A stretch of DNA of 64,000 bases from an uncultured Lachnospiraceae bacterium (GCA_900548905.1 URMK01000018.1:1-64000), one strand, 5' to 3'; positions 8,761 to 17,626 are shown, counted from the first letter of the stretch. Numbers and translations: made by a program. Notes: generated from the letters alone by a model not told the origin.

Positions 8761-8786
8761 GTATGAGAGTAACCAGGGGGTTTTTT
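8747..8786 (+). terminator. Riboswitch-controlled terminator
   Basis: CCTGGGT of the aptamer 3' side can pair with ACCAGG at 8772-8777, followed by GGG and six T residues (8781-8786). Because it reuses the CCGCCTGGGT block of the aptamer, ligand binding and termination are mutually exclusive, the usual layout for ZTP switches. Confidence 0.75.
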
Positions 8787-8891
8787 ATTCCCGCGGGGTC
8801 TTTGATTCCCGGAAAAGGCGGTTTTACCGGAACGTCCCTGCGGGGATATTTCTATGAAAGAGGCCGCTGGGGCGGCAGAATGGAGGAAGCA

Positions 8892-9608
8892 ATGAAATTA
8901 TTGTCTCTGGAAGAAGAATTGAAAAACAATGCCTATCCCGGAAGAGGGATTGTGCTGGGGAGGACTCCCGATGGAAAAAAAGCGGTTGCCGCTTATTTTA
9001 TTATGGGAAGAAGCTCCAACAGCCGGAACCGCATTTTTGCGGAGGAAGGGGAAGGAATCCGTACCCGGGCATTTGATGAATCCAAGCTGGAGGATCCCAG
9101 CCTTATCATTTATGCGCCGGTTCGGGTGCTGGGAAATAAAACGATTGTGACCAACGGAGACCAGACAGATACCATTTATGAAGGCATGGACAAACAGCTG
9201 ACCTTTGAACAGTCCCTGCGCTGCCGGGAATTTGAACCGGACGGCCCCAACTATACCCCCCGTATTTCCGGAATCATCCATATAGAAAACGGCGGCTTCA
9301 ATTTTGCCATGTCCATAGTAAAGAGTGACGGCGGATGCCCTGATTCCTGTAACCGCTTTACCTATGCCTACGAAAATCCGGCGGCAGGGAAAGGACGCTT
9401 CATCCATACGTATATGCATGACGGAAATCCCCTTCCCAGCTTTGAGGGCGAACCGAAAATGGTGGAAATCAAGGGCGGGATTGATGAATTTACCGATCTG
9501 CTCTGGAACAGCCTGAACGAGGAAAACAAGGTTTCCCTGTTCGTGCGTTATATTTCCATAGAAGACGGAACCTATGAAACAAGGATTGTGAATAAGAACT
9601 GTAAATAA
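8892..9608 (+). CDS. purO: IMP cyclohydrolase, PurO type
   Basis: A 238-residue protein of the PurO family, first known from archaea and also found in Clostridia. It closes FAICAR to IMP, the last step of de novo purine synthesis. The family signature region is visible in residues 15-50 (YPGRGIVLGRTPDGKKAVAAYFIMGRS followed by SRNR) and in the central TNGDQTDTIYEGM. The frame stays open up to 8733, but that part is the riboswitch and terminator; the ATG at 8892 has GGAGGAAGC just before it and gives the usual family length. The gene is followed after 102 bp by the formyltransferase, so the two proteins replace bifunctional PurH. Confidence 0.9.
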   Translation: MKLLSLEEELKNNAYPGRGIVLGRTPDGKKAVAAYFIMGRSSNSRNRIFAEEGEGIRTRAFDESKLEDPSLIIYAPVRVLGNKTIVTNGDQTDTIYEGMDKQLTFEQSLRCREFEPDGPNYTPRISGIIHIENGGFNFAMSIVKSDGGCPDSCNRFTYAYENPAAGKGRFIHTYMHDGNPLPSFEGEPKMVEIKGGIDEFTDLLWNSLNEENKVSLFVRYISIEDGTYETRIVNKNCK

Positions 9609-9710
9609 AAACTGTCTGCACGGCGGCAGGCGCATTTCCTGCGCTTATCCCTGCATGGAACTGAGAAAGTACGGAAGCGTTATGCTAATAAATATACAGG
9701 AGAAAAAGAA

Positions 9711-10913
9711 ATGAAAGAAATTCAGTTAAAATACGGCTGTAACCCCAACCAGAAGCCATCCCGCATTTATATGGAAGAGGAAACGGAATTGCCGGGTAAT
9801 TCCCAGAGGGAATTGCCTGTCTGCGTGCTGAACGGCAAGCCCGGTTATATCAATTTCCTGGATGCGTTAAACGGCTGGCAGCTGGTGAAAGAGCTGAAGG
9901 AGGCTACCGGCCTTCCTGCGGCCACTTCTTTTAAGCACGTTTCCCCCGCAGGCGCAGCAGTCGGGCTTCCCCTGTCCGATACCCTGGCAAAGATTTACTG
10001 GGTGGATGACCTGGGAGAGCTTTCTCCTCTTGCCTGTGCCTATGCAAGGGCCAGAGGGGCAGACCGCATGTCCTCCTTCGGCGATTTTATTTCCCTTTCC
10101 GACATCTGCGATGCCGATACGGCAAGACTGATTAAAAGAGAGGTATCCGATGGGGTGATTGCCCCAGGCTTCACGGATGAGGCTCTGGAAATCCTGAAGC
10201 AGAAAAAAAAGGGAAATTATAATGTGATTCAAATCGATCCCTCTTATCAGCCGGCCCCGCTGGAAAGAAAACAGGTGTACGGAATCACTTTTGAGCAGGG
10301 CAGAAATGAACTGTGTATCGACGAGGCTCTTCTTTCCAATATTGTGACGGAAAATAAAGACATTCCCGCACAGGCCGTGATTGATATGAAAATCGCCCTC
10401 ATTACGCTGAAATACACCCAGTCCAATTCCGTATGCTATGTAAAAGACGGACAGGCCATCGGAATCGGGGCCGGACAGCAGTCCAGAATCCATTGTACAC
10501 GTCTGGCGGGAAGCAAGGCGGATAACTGGTTCCTGCGCCAGTCCCCCCAGGTACTTTCCCTCCGCTTTGCAGACGGTCTGGGACGTGCGGACAGGGATAA
10601 TGCCATTGATGTTTATATGAGCGATGATTATATGGACGTGCTGGCTGACGGTGTGTGGGAGAGGACTTTCAGGGAAAAGCCTCCGGTATTTACAAGAGAA
10701 GAGAGAAAAGAATGGCTGGCTAAGCTGGAAAATGTAACCCTTGGATCCGATGCCTTTTTCCCCTTCTTCGATAACATTGACCGCGCTTACAGAAGCGGCG
10801 TGAAGTATATCGTACAGCCCGGCGGATCCGTGCGGGATGATGCGGTTATCGATGCCTGCAACAGATATGGGATGGCAATGGTGTTTACCGGAATACGCCT
10901 GTTCCATCATTAA
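9711..10913 (+). CDS. purH: AICAR formyltransferase, single-domain (PurH C-terminal type)
   Basis: A 400-residue protein matching only the AICAR transformylase half of PurH; the MGS-like cyclohydrolase domain is absent. It transfers a formyl group from 10-formyl-THF to AICAR. The catalytic Lys-His pair is visible at K75-H76 in ATSFKHVSPAG, and the later blocks SVCYVKDGQAIGIGAGQQSR, SDAFFPFFDNID and VKYIVQPGGSVRDD are typical of the active site formed at the dimer interface. With PurO upstream it completes IMP synthesis, and both are controlled by the ZTP riboswitch, whose ligand is this enzyme's substrate. Start ATG at 9711 follows ACAGGAGAAAAAG. Confidence 0.93.
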   Translation: MKEIQLKYGCNPNQKPSRIYMEEETELPGNSQRELPVCVLNGKPGYINFLDALNGWQLVKELKEATGLPAATSFKHVSPAGAAVGLPLSDTLAKIYWVDDLGELSPLACAYARARGADRMSSFGDFISLSDICDADTARLIKREVSDGVIAPGFTDEALEILKQKKKGNYNVIQIDPSYQPAPLERKQVYGITFEQGRNELCIDEALLSNIVTENKDIPAQAVIDMKIALITLKYTQSNSVCYVKDGQAIGIGAGQQSRIHCTRLAGSKADNWFLRQSPQVLSLRFADGLGRADRDNAIDVYMSDDYMDVLADGVWERTFREKPPVFTREERKEWLAKLENVTLGSDAFFPFFDNIDRAYRSGVKYIVQPGGSVRDDAVIDACNRYGMAMVFTGIRLFHH

Positions 10914-10953
10914 TCGGGAATGTTTCCGGCCGGTTACCGATAAAGATAATAAG

Positions 10954-11004
10954 CGGAGCCTCCATCCAAATAGTTTTTCCGTTTGGATGAAGGCTCCGTA
11001 TTTT
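10954..11004 (+). terminator. Rho-independent terminator of purine operon
   Basis: Arms 10954-10970 and 10982-10998 (17 bp, one mismatch) are followed by tattttta. It lies between convergent genes and may serve the DUF975 gene as well. Confidence 0.8.
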
Positions 11005-11051
11005 TATTCGTGACAGAGGGACTCTCTTTTTGAATTAAGATTAAAACATCA

Positions 11052-12011
11052 TTACTGCGGATTGGAATTATTATTTTGCTGGTTATCGGGTGTGTATCCC
11101 TGCTGTGGGCCGCCCTGCTGGAAATTGGGATCATATCCCTGCTGCTGCCCGCCCTGCTGGACGTTGGGATCATATCCCTGCTGGTAAGGGTTACCGAAGC
11201 CCTGTTGGCCGTACCCCTGCTGCTGGCCCCCGTTTGGCTGGCCGCCGCCCTGCTGATAACCGTTTGGCTGATAACCGTTTGGCTGGTAACCATTCTGCTG
11301 ATAACCGCCGTAGCCTGCCCCATAGCCATACTGCTGCTGATAGCTGCCGCCGTATTTTAAGCTGTTATAGAAAGCCGCATTGGTGATTTCCACATAAGGA
11401 GTGACATAAAGTCCGGCGAGGCCGCAGGTAACGCCAGCCAGGAGAAACCAGAGAATGAAGGAAAGATCCAGCACGAACTTATCCATTTTGTGTCCGTACA
11501 TCATGGCCTTGCTTTCGTTGATGCAGTCCATAATCCCTTTTTCCGGGTTTTCCGCAAGTATGTAATAGGCCTGGGAATAACGGTACATGGCGACGATCCC
11601 GGGAACCCACAGCAGCAGGGACCATGCGAATACGAAGAAGCCCATGACGATGTTCAGACCCCAGATTTTCAGACAGTAACGGGCATAGGCGAACAGGTCG
11701 TTAATTCCGGCCGGCTGCCTGTTAATGACACGAAGCGTATATGCGGTATACCCCATCTGCAGAAAGCCTGTAACCAGTGTGGAAACAAGGGAAAGCAAAA
11801 GGGAAGGTATCATCATACCCGCATAAATGGCGGCTGCAGCGTCCGGATCCGAAACCAGGGCGGTAAAAACGCTGGAAAAACCGGACATCATGGAAATTAC
11901 AAAGCTGATTGCAGCAAGAATGACCATGTATACCAGAGAAACAAGGACGGGGTGGGGATTGGCCTGCTGCATGGCAGCTTTGGCATCCATTTTCAGTTGT
12001 ACGCGATCCAT
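11052..12011 (-). CDS. DUF975 membrane protein with Gln/Gly/Tyr-rich tail
   Basis: A 319-residue protein. Residues 1-15 match the usual DUF975 start (MDRVQLKMDAKAAM) and about five or six hydrophobic segments follow up to residue about 220, in the order typical of DUF975. The last 95 residues are low-complexity: repeats of YQPNG, QQGYG and YDPN/F-QQGG. Such tails are known in some DUF975 and DUF4870 proteins, but the function is unknown. The start is the ATG at 12009-12011, preceded by GAGGAGG; an in-frame ATG 14 codons upstream lacks a binding site. The internal DNA repeats of the tail can give false open frames on the other strand. Confidence 0.85.
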   Translation of the reverse strand: MDRVQLKMDAKAAMQQANPHPVLVSLVYMVILAAISFVISMMSGFSSVFTALVSDPDAAAAIYAGMMIPSLLLSLVSTLVTGFLQMGYTAYTLRVINRQPAGINDLFAYARYCLKIWGLNIVMGFFVFAWSLLLWVPGIVAMYRYSQAYYILAENPEKGIMDCINESKAMMYGHKMDKFVLDLSFILWFLLAGVTCGLAGLYVTPYVEITNAAFYNSLKYGGSYQQQYGYGAGYGGYQQNGYQPNGYQPNGYQQGGGQPNGGQQQGYGQQGFGNPYQQGYDPNVQQGGQQQGYDPNFQQGGPQQGYTPDNQQNNNSNPQ

Positions 12012-12561
12012 AGTAAGTATCCTCCTCAAAAAAGCATGTATTTTGATTCTCAAAATATGAAAACATTATATCACTGCATAGTAATATATGCTACCAAGAA
12101 ACATAAATTTTACAATTATTAAAGAGTTAACTGCTTTCCGGGACTAAAAATGCGGTCTATAACTATTTTCCGCCTGTGCGGCAGAGAACCGTCCGGTTAA
12201 AAATTTTTTAATACACAGAGAGGAACTGTTACGGAAAAAGCCTGAAAACGGGGATTTCACGTATTTTTTCTTTGCGTATTCCGAATACTTATGATAAGAT
12301 AGTTTGTAACTATTCAGTCAGGTATGCGCATTTACTGCGCAGACCGTAAGAAAGTGATTCAGAAGTGCCGAAAGCCATCGCCGGAGGCGATTCAGGATGG
12401 ATTTTGGCAATAACTGGGAAGAGACTGAACAGTTAAGATAATTTTTAATAATTTTAATAATAAAGTAAGGTTCAAGGAGGGAGTACCCGCCTGGAATGGA
12501 AGGCCCTGTAACCCGGATGCAGTGTATGACGGGGGAGGCCGCAGGAGGCGGGAAAAAGAGC
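12012..12561. other. Intergenic region between DUF975 gene and glnS
   Basis: About 550 bp. It holds the divergent start regions of both genes, an AT-rich stretch (12040-12300) and dispersed repeat copy 2 (12306-12415). No T-box features (no T-box bulge sequence or specifier-like stem followed by terminator) were recognised before the synthetase gene. Confidence 0.5.
12306..12415 (+). repeat. Dispersed intergenic repeat, copy 2
   Basis: The fullest copy: gtaactattcagtcagg, hairpin tgcgcatttactgcgca, block ccgtaagaaagtgattcag, then hairpin atcgccggaggcgat and tcaggatggattttgg. Copies at 3491, 14242 and 44538 share blocks of it in both orientations. Confidence 0.7.
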
Positions 12562-14232
12562 ATGAGTGAGATAAGCAAGAATTTTATTGAACAGATTATT
12601 GATAAGGATCTGGCTGAGGGCGTATATGAGACGGTGCACACCCGGTTTCCGCCGGAGCCTAATGGTTATCTGCATATCGGACATGCCAAGAGTATCCTTT
12701 TAAATTCCGGGCTTGCCAAGGAATACGGCGGAAAATTCAACCTCCGTTTTGATGATACAAACCCCACCAAGGAAAAACAGGAATTCGTGGAATCCATTAA
12801 GGAGGATGTGAAATGGCTGGGCGCTGATTGGGAGGACAGGCTTTTCTTTGCCTCCAATTATTTCAGTCAGATGTACGAGGCGGCCGTTAAGCTGATTCAA
12901 AAAGGGAAAGCTTATGTGTCCGACCTCACTGCGGAGCAGATCCGGGAATACAGAGGTACGCTGACGGAACCCGGCAAAGAGGATCCGGGCAGCAGCCGGA
13001 GTGTGGAAGAAAATCTGGAGCTGTTTGAAAACATGAAGGAAGGCGCATATGCTGACGGGGAAAAGGTTCTGCGCGCCAGAATTGATATGACGTCTCCTAA
13101 TATGAACATGCGGGATCCGGTAATTTACCGTGTGGCCCATATGAGCCATCATAATACGGGAGATACCTGGTGCATTTATCCCATGTATGATTTTGCCCAT
13201 CCTATCGAAGATGCTATTGAAGGGATCACCCATTCCATCTGTACGCTGGAATTTGAAGATCACAGGCCATTGTACGACTGGGTGGTCAGGGAACTGGAAT
13301 ACCCCCGCCCTCCCAGGCAGATAGAATTTGCCAAGATGTATCTTACAAATGTGGTAACCGGCAAGAGATATATCAAGAGACTGGTGGAGGACGGCATTGT
13401 GGACGGCTGGGATGATCCCCGCCTTGTGTCCGTTGCGGCTTTGCGGAGAAGGGGCTTTACCCCGGAAGCCATTCAGATGTTTGTGGATTTGTGCGGCGTT
13501 TCCAAGAGCAACTCCTCCGTGGATTATGCCATGCTGGAATACTGCATCCGGGAAGATCTGAAGCTGAAAAAGCCCAGGGTGATGGCGGTTCTGGATCCTG
13601 TCAGACTGGTAATTGATAACTATCCCGAAGGACAGATCGAGATGCTGGAGGCGCCCAACAACCTGGAAAATGAAGAACTGGGCAGCCGGCAGATACCTTT
13701 TGGAAGAGAATTGTATATCGAACGGGAAGATTTCATGGAAGAACCTCCCAGAAAATATTTCCGCCTTTTCCCGGGCAATGAGGTACGCCTCATGAATGCG
13801 TATTTCGTCACCTGTACCGGTTTTGAGAAGGATGCGGACGGCAATGTCACGGTGGTGCACTGCACCTATGATCCGGAGACAAAATCCGGAAGCGGTTTCA
13901 ATGCCCGCAAGGTTAAGGGAACCATCCACTGGGTATGTGCGGGTGAGGCTTTTAAGGCGCAGGTCCGTCTGTATGAAAATATCATCGACGAAGAAAAGGG
14001 TGTCTATAACGAGGACGGCAGCCTGAACCTGAATCCCAATTCCCTTGTGGTCAAGGAATGCTACCTGGAGCCTTCCCTGAAGGAGGCCGCCGCTTTTGAA
14101 AGCTTCCAGTTTGTAAGACAGGGCTTTTTCTGTGTGGATTATAAGGATTCCAAACCCGGTGAACCGGTATTCAACCGCGTGGTATCATTAAAGAGTTCCT
14201 TCAAGCTGCCGAAAACAGAGGGTAACAGTTGA
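12562..14232 (+). CDS. glnS: Glutaminyl-tRNA synthetase
   Basis: A 556-residue class I aminoacyl-tRNA synthetase that charges tRNA(Gln). The HIGH motif is at 38-41 in PPEPNGYLHIGHAKS, followed by the GlnRS/GluRS block FDDTNPTKEK. The KMSKS region reads VTGKRYIKRLV near residue 264, where most GlnRS have MSKR, so the loop is divergent. The block GWDDPRLVSVAALRRRGFTPEAI is GlnRS-specific, and the C-terminal anticodon-binding beta barrels cover residues 340-550. The start is the ATG at 12562 with AGGAGG upstream; the frame is open further (to 12496) but the added residues are not part of the family. Length matches the E. coli enzyme (about 554). Confidence 0.95.
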   Translation: MSEISKNFIEQIIDKDLAEGVYETVHTRFPPEPNGYLHIGHAKSILLNSGLAKEYGGKFNLRFDDTNPTKEKQEFVESIKEDVKWLGADWEDRLFFASNYFSQMYEAAVKLIQKGKAYVSDLTAEQIREYRGTLTEPGKEDPGSSRSVEENLELFENMKEGAYADGEKVLRARIDMTSPNMNMRDPVIYRVAHMSHHNTGDTWCIYPMYDFAHPIEDAIEGITHSICTLEFEDHRPLYDWVVRELEYPRPPRQIEFAKMYLTNVVTGKRYIKRLVEDGIVDGWDDPRLVSVAALRRRGFTPEAIQMFVDLCGVSKSNSSVDYAMLEYCIREDLKLKKPRVMAVLDPVRLVIDNYPEGQIEMLEAPNNLENEELGSRQIPFGRELYIEREDFMEEPPRKYFRLFPGNEVRLMNAYFVTCTGFEKDADGNVTVVHCTYDPETKSGSGFNARKVKGTIHWVCAGEAFKAQVRLYENIIDEEKGVYNEDGSLNLNPNSLVVKECYLEPSLKEAAAFESFQFVRQGFFCVDYKDSKPGEPVFNRVVSLKSSFKLPKTEGNS

Positions 14233-14241
14233 GACAGGTTT

Positions 14242-14298
14242 GGTAACTGTTCAGCAGGTCAGCGCATTTACTGCGCTGACCGTAAGAAAGTGATTCAG
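14242..14298 (+). repeat. Dispersed intergenic repeat, copy 3
   Basis: gtaactgttcagcaggtcagcgcatttactgcgctgac followed by cgtaagaaagtgattcag. It has the first hairpin of copy 2 with a longer stem (cagcgca/tgcgctg) but lacks the second hairpin. Confidence 0.7.
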
Positions 14299-14336
14299 GT
14301 TTGAATTGTTGCTACAGACGATGCGGGAAATAGATA

Positions 14337-15794
14337 ATGAATGATTTGGCGATTCAGCTGACGGATGACGGCAGCAAACATCTGTATGAACAGATATATG
14401 AATACATCAGAGATGAAATTAAGGAGGGGAAGCTTCTGGCAGGAGAGAAGCTTCCCTCCACGCGTTCCCTGGCAGAATATCTCCAGGTGGCACGCAGTAC
14501 GGTGGAACTGGCCTACGGACAGCTGCTTTCGGAGGGCTATATTGAATCCTCTCCATACAGGGGGTATTATATCTGCCGGGTGGAAGAACTGTATCAGATT
14601 ATGACGGATATGTCTGAGAAGAAGCAACGTTTGCCGTATTCCGCGGGCCATCCTTATTTTCAGGAAGAAACGGCAGGAACCGGTACCGCGGCCGGGGAAG
14701 GGGCCGGGAAACCATTTGCTTATGATTTTTCGCCAAATGCTGTCGATATGAGCGTATTTCCTTTCGGCACCTGGAGGAAGATTACCAAGGATATATTAAG
14801 CGGCGACCGGAAAGAACTGTTTGCGTTGGGAGAACCCCGGGGAGATGCGGAATTCAGAAAGACAATCTGCCGTTATCTCCATTCTTCCAGAGGGGTGAAC
14901 GCTTCGCCGGAGCAGATCATTGTCGGGGCGGGAAATGATTACCTGTTACTGCTTCTGCAATATATCCTGGGAAAAAATATCTGCGCCGCATTTGAAAATC
15001 CATCCTACCGGAGAGCCTACCGTATTTTTTCTTCTTTTGCGGCAAAAACCGTGACGGTTCCTGTGGACGAGAGCGGGATTTCTGTAAAAGAGCTTGCCCG
15101 CAGCGGGGCGGATGTGGCCTATGTCATGCCCTCCCACCAGTACCCCACCGGTGTGGTAATGCCTATCGGAAGGCGGATGGAGCTTCTGAAATGGGCGGCG
15201 GAAGAGAAGAACAGATATCTGATCGAGGATGATTATGACAGTGAATTCCGGTACCGGGGAAAGCCGGTGCCTTCCCTGCAGGCCTCCGATACATCGGGTA
15301 AGGTGATCTATATCGGAACCTTTTCCAAATCCATCGCCCCGGCGATCCGTGTGAGCTTCATGGTGCTGCCCCCGGCCCTGCTGAAACGCTACGAAAAGGA
15401 ATGTGCCTTTTTTTCCTCCACCGTATCCAGGATTGATCAGACCATATTGAACGAGTTTATACAAAGCGGAGCGTTTGAGAGGCACTTAAATAAAATGAGA
15501 AAGGTCTATAAAGAAAAGCATGATATCCTGCTGGAAGAACTGCGGCCATTCCTGAAGAAATACCGGCTTTCAGGGGAGTATGCCGGCCTGCATGTGCTTC
15601 TTTCTTCCAAAGGGCCGGCGGACGAAAAGGCGCTTATCCGGAAGGCGCAGGAAACAGGGGTGCGGCTTTATGGTCTGCATGAGGCGGCCCTGGAGCCTGT
15701 GGAAAAAAAAGAAGCCACCGTGCTGCTGGGGTATGCCGGCCTGAAAAAAGAAGAGATAAAAGCGGGGGTTTCCCTGCTGAAAGGTGTACTGTAG
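14337..15794 (+). CDS. MocR/PdxR-type regulator (GntR HTH plus aminotransferase fold)
   Basis: A 485-residue fusion. Residues 10-80 are a GntR winged helix (LYEQIYEYIRDEIKEGKLLAGEKLPSTRSLAEYL, then RSTVELAYGQL). After a linker, residues about 125-485 form a fold-type I PLP aminotransferase domain, with YVMPSHQYPTG, the cofactor-binding IEDDYDSEFRY and the Schiff-base Lys at about residue 331 in TFSKSIAPAIR. Members of this family regulate PLP synthesis, GABA use or related amino-acid pathways, using the PLP domain as sensor. The neighbouring aldehyde dehydrogenase could be a target, as in GabR systems, but no aminotransferase or pdx gene lies next to it, so the effector is unresolved. Confidence 0.92.
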   Translation: MNDLAIQLTDDGSKHLYEQIYEYIRDEIKEGKLLAGEKLPSTRSLAEYLQVARSTVELAYGQLLSEGYIESSPYRGYYICRVEELYQIMTDMSEKKQRLPYSAGHPYFQEETAGTGTAAGEGAGKPFAYDFSPNAVDMSVFPFGTWRKITKDILSGDRKELFALGEPRGDAEFRKTICRYLHSSRGVNASPEQIIVGAGNDYLLLLLQYILGKNICAAFENPSYRRAYRIFSSFAAKTVTVPVDESGISVKELARSGADVAYVMPSHQYPTGVVMPIGRRMELLKWAAEEKNRYLIEDDYDSEFRYRGKPVPSLQASDTSGKVIYIGTFSKSIAPAIRVSFMVLPPALLKRYEKECAFFSSTVSRIDQTILNEFIQSGAFERHLNKMRKVYKEKHDILLEELRPFLKKYRLSGEYAGLHVLLSSKGPADEKALIRKAQETGVRLYGLHEAALEPVEKKEATVLLGYAGLKKEEIKAGVSLLKGVL

Positions 15795-15911
15795 ACGGGA
15801 CGGTGCACACAGGAAGGGATGGATGGCAGTTCAGACCATACACTTGCTGTGCCGCACAGGAACTGACGGCCAGCAGTTGAAGGGATTGTAGAAGTGAAAG
15901 GAGAGGGTTTC

Positions 15912-17282
15912 ATGGAAATTGAAAATCTGGTACGCAGGCAGCGTACATTTTATAATACGGGACGGACAAAGGATGCGGCTTTTCGTATTGCATCTCTGCA
16001 GAAGCTGGCGGATCAAATAGAAAAGTATGAGAAGGAAATCAATGAAGCGTTGAAGACGGATCTGCACAAATCTGTTTTTGAAGGATATATGACAGAGGTG
16101 GGACTTACGCTGAGTGAAATCCGCTTCCTTGCGAAGCATACGGCAGCCTGGAGCCGCCCGAAGAAGGTACGCACGCCTCTGGCACAGTTCCATGCGAAAA
16201 GCTTTGTGGTGCAGGAGCCCTATGGAGTTTCGCTGGTGATGTCCCCCTGGAATTATCCTTTTATGCTTTCCCTTGAACCTGCGGCAGGCGCCATTGCGGC
16301 GGGGAACTGCTGTATCATCAAGCCTTCGGCCTATGCTTGCGCCACCTCGGCTGTTCTGAAGAAGATTATAGGAGAAGCCTTTCCCGAGGAATATGTAGCG
16401 GTGGTGGAAGGAGGAAGGCAGGAAAATACGGAACTGCTGGAGCAGGAATTTGATTACATCTTTTTTACCGGCAGTGTATCGGTGGGAAAGCTGGTGATGG
16501 AAAAGGCAGCGGCCCATCTCACCCCTGTTACGCTGGAGCTGGGCGGGAAAAGCCCCTGTATTGTGGAGCGGGACGCGAAGCTTTCCCTGGCGGCAAAACG
16601 GATAGTGTTCGGTAAATTTTTAAACAGCGGCCAGACCTGTGTGGCCCCGGATTATTGTTTTGTCCACGAGGCGGTGAAGGATGAATTTATAGGATACCTG
16701 CAGAAATGGATTGACAAAATGATTGGAAAGCAGCCCTTCAGCAATCCGGATTATCCGAAGATGATCAATGAAAAGCATTATGACAGGGTGCTCGGCCTCA
16801 TAAAGGGGGAAAACGTGGTTACAGGCGGCTGCGGCAAACGGGAAACGCTGCAGATCGCCCCTACCATTTTAAAGGATGTCGGCGCGGATGCCCCGGTGAT
16901 GCAGGAGGAGATTTTCGGGCCTGTGCTTCCGGTGCTGACTTACCGGGATATCCATGAGGCGGAGCAGTTTGTGGCCGGCAGGCCGAAACCTCTTGCCCTC
17001 TATCTGTTTACCGGAAGCAGGGAGACGGCCGACCGGATCCTGGGAAGCCTTTCCTTTGGGGGCGGGTGCATCAATGATACCATTATTCATCTGGCTACCT
17101 CACAGATGGGATTCGGAGGCGTGGGGGCCAGCGGGATGGGGGCATATCACGGGAAAAAGAGCTTTGAAACTTTCAGCCATGCCAAATCCATTGTGAAAAA
17201 ATCCACGTGGATGGATATGCCCATTCGGTATATGCCTTATACGAAGGGGAAAGAGAGCATTTTGCGGAAAGTTCTGCGGTAG
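15912..17282 (+). CDS. Aldehyde dehydrogenase, class 3-like
   Basis: A 456-residue NAD(P)-dependent aldehyde dehydrogenase, short as in the class 3/AlkH/fatty-aldehyde group. The general base E209 is in VTLELGGKSP and the catalytic C243 in LNSGQTCVAPDY, with the normal 34-residue spacing. The cofactor-binding segment MSPWNYPFMLSLEPAAGAIAAGN lies near residues 105-130. The C-terminus ends in a basic stretch without an obvious membrane helix. The start is the ATG at 15912 after GGAGAGG; six codons upstream another ATG lacks a site. It follows the MocR-type regulator by 117 bp and may oxidise aldehydes from amino-acid or alcohol breakdown; the substrate is not predictable. Confidence 0.93.
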   Translation: MEIENLVRRQRTFYNTGRTKDAAFRIASLQKLADQIEKYEKEINEALKTDLHKSVFEGYMTEVGLTLSEIRFLAKHTAAWSRPKKVRTPLAQFHAKSFVVQEPYGVSLVMSPWNYPFMLSLEPAAGAIAAGNCCIIKPSAYACATSAVLKKIIGEAFPEEYVAVVEGGRQENTELLEQEFDYIFFTGSVSVGKLVMEKAAAHLTPVTLELGGKSPCIVERDAKLSLAAKRIVFGKFLNSGQTCVAPDYCFVHEAVKDEFIGYLQKWIDKMIGKQPFSNPDYPKMINEKHYDRVLGLIKGENVVTGGCGKRETLQIAPTILKDVGADAPVMQEEIFGPVLPVLTYRDIHEAEQFVAGRPKPLALYLFTGSRETADRILGSLSFGGGCINDTIIHLATSQMGFGGVGASGMGAYHGKKSFETFSHAKSIVKKSTWMDMPIRYMPYTKGKESILRKVLR

Positions 17283-17293
17283 GGCGGGAGCTG

Positions 17294-17554
17294 CCGGGGC
17301 AAAGGTTCCTGCCCGGAGTGCGGTGTGGTTCCGCTATGGCTCCTTCCGGCTGCCGTCCCCGGGCAGTCAGTGTTCCTTACAGGGGACACTTTCGTTCGGT
17401 TAAAAACGCAGCAGTACTAACGCTGCAAAAGACGCAGCGTAAGGACTGGCGTTTTTAGACGCCCCTTCCAGGAATCACTGACTGTCCGGGGACGGCAGCC
17501 GGAAGGAGCCATAGCGGAACCACACCGCACCCCGGGCGGGAACCTTTGCCCCGG
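17294..17554. repeat. Very long hairpin element, tip type A, second copy
   Basis: Arms at 17294-17372 and 17476-17554 are again 79 bp (3 mismatches, all transitions), with sequence unrelated to the arms at 6849. Pairing continues imperfectly inwards to about 17388. The tip at 17401-17457 is 57 nt, as in the first copy, and matches it except at loop positions and at base pairs that change on both sides (GATTGC/GCAATC becomes CGCTGC/GCAGCG, cggt/accg becomes cagt/actg). The element fills the 344-bp gap between the aldehyde dehydrogenase and the DUF3783 gene. Confidence 0.85.
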
Positions 17555-17626
17555 CGGAATCCACTTTTTTATCGGCACCTGTGAAGAGTATTTGATTGGA
17601 ATGGAAAAGACAGAAGGAGAGAGTAT

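Noticed and set aside
8733..8891. N-terminal extension of the PurO frame
   Set aside because: It covers the ZTP riboswitch 3' part and its terminator; the ATG at 8892 has the ribosome site and gives the family length.
11076..11386. Plus-strand frames opposite the DUF975 tail
   Set aside because: They arise from the repetitive Gln/Gly/Tyr codons of the tail read backwards.
12120..12560. T-box leader before glnS
   Set aside because: No T-box consensus or specifier stem was found; the sequence is explained in part by the dispersed repeat.
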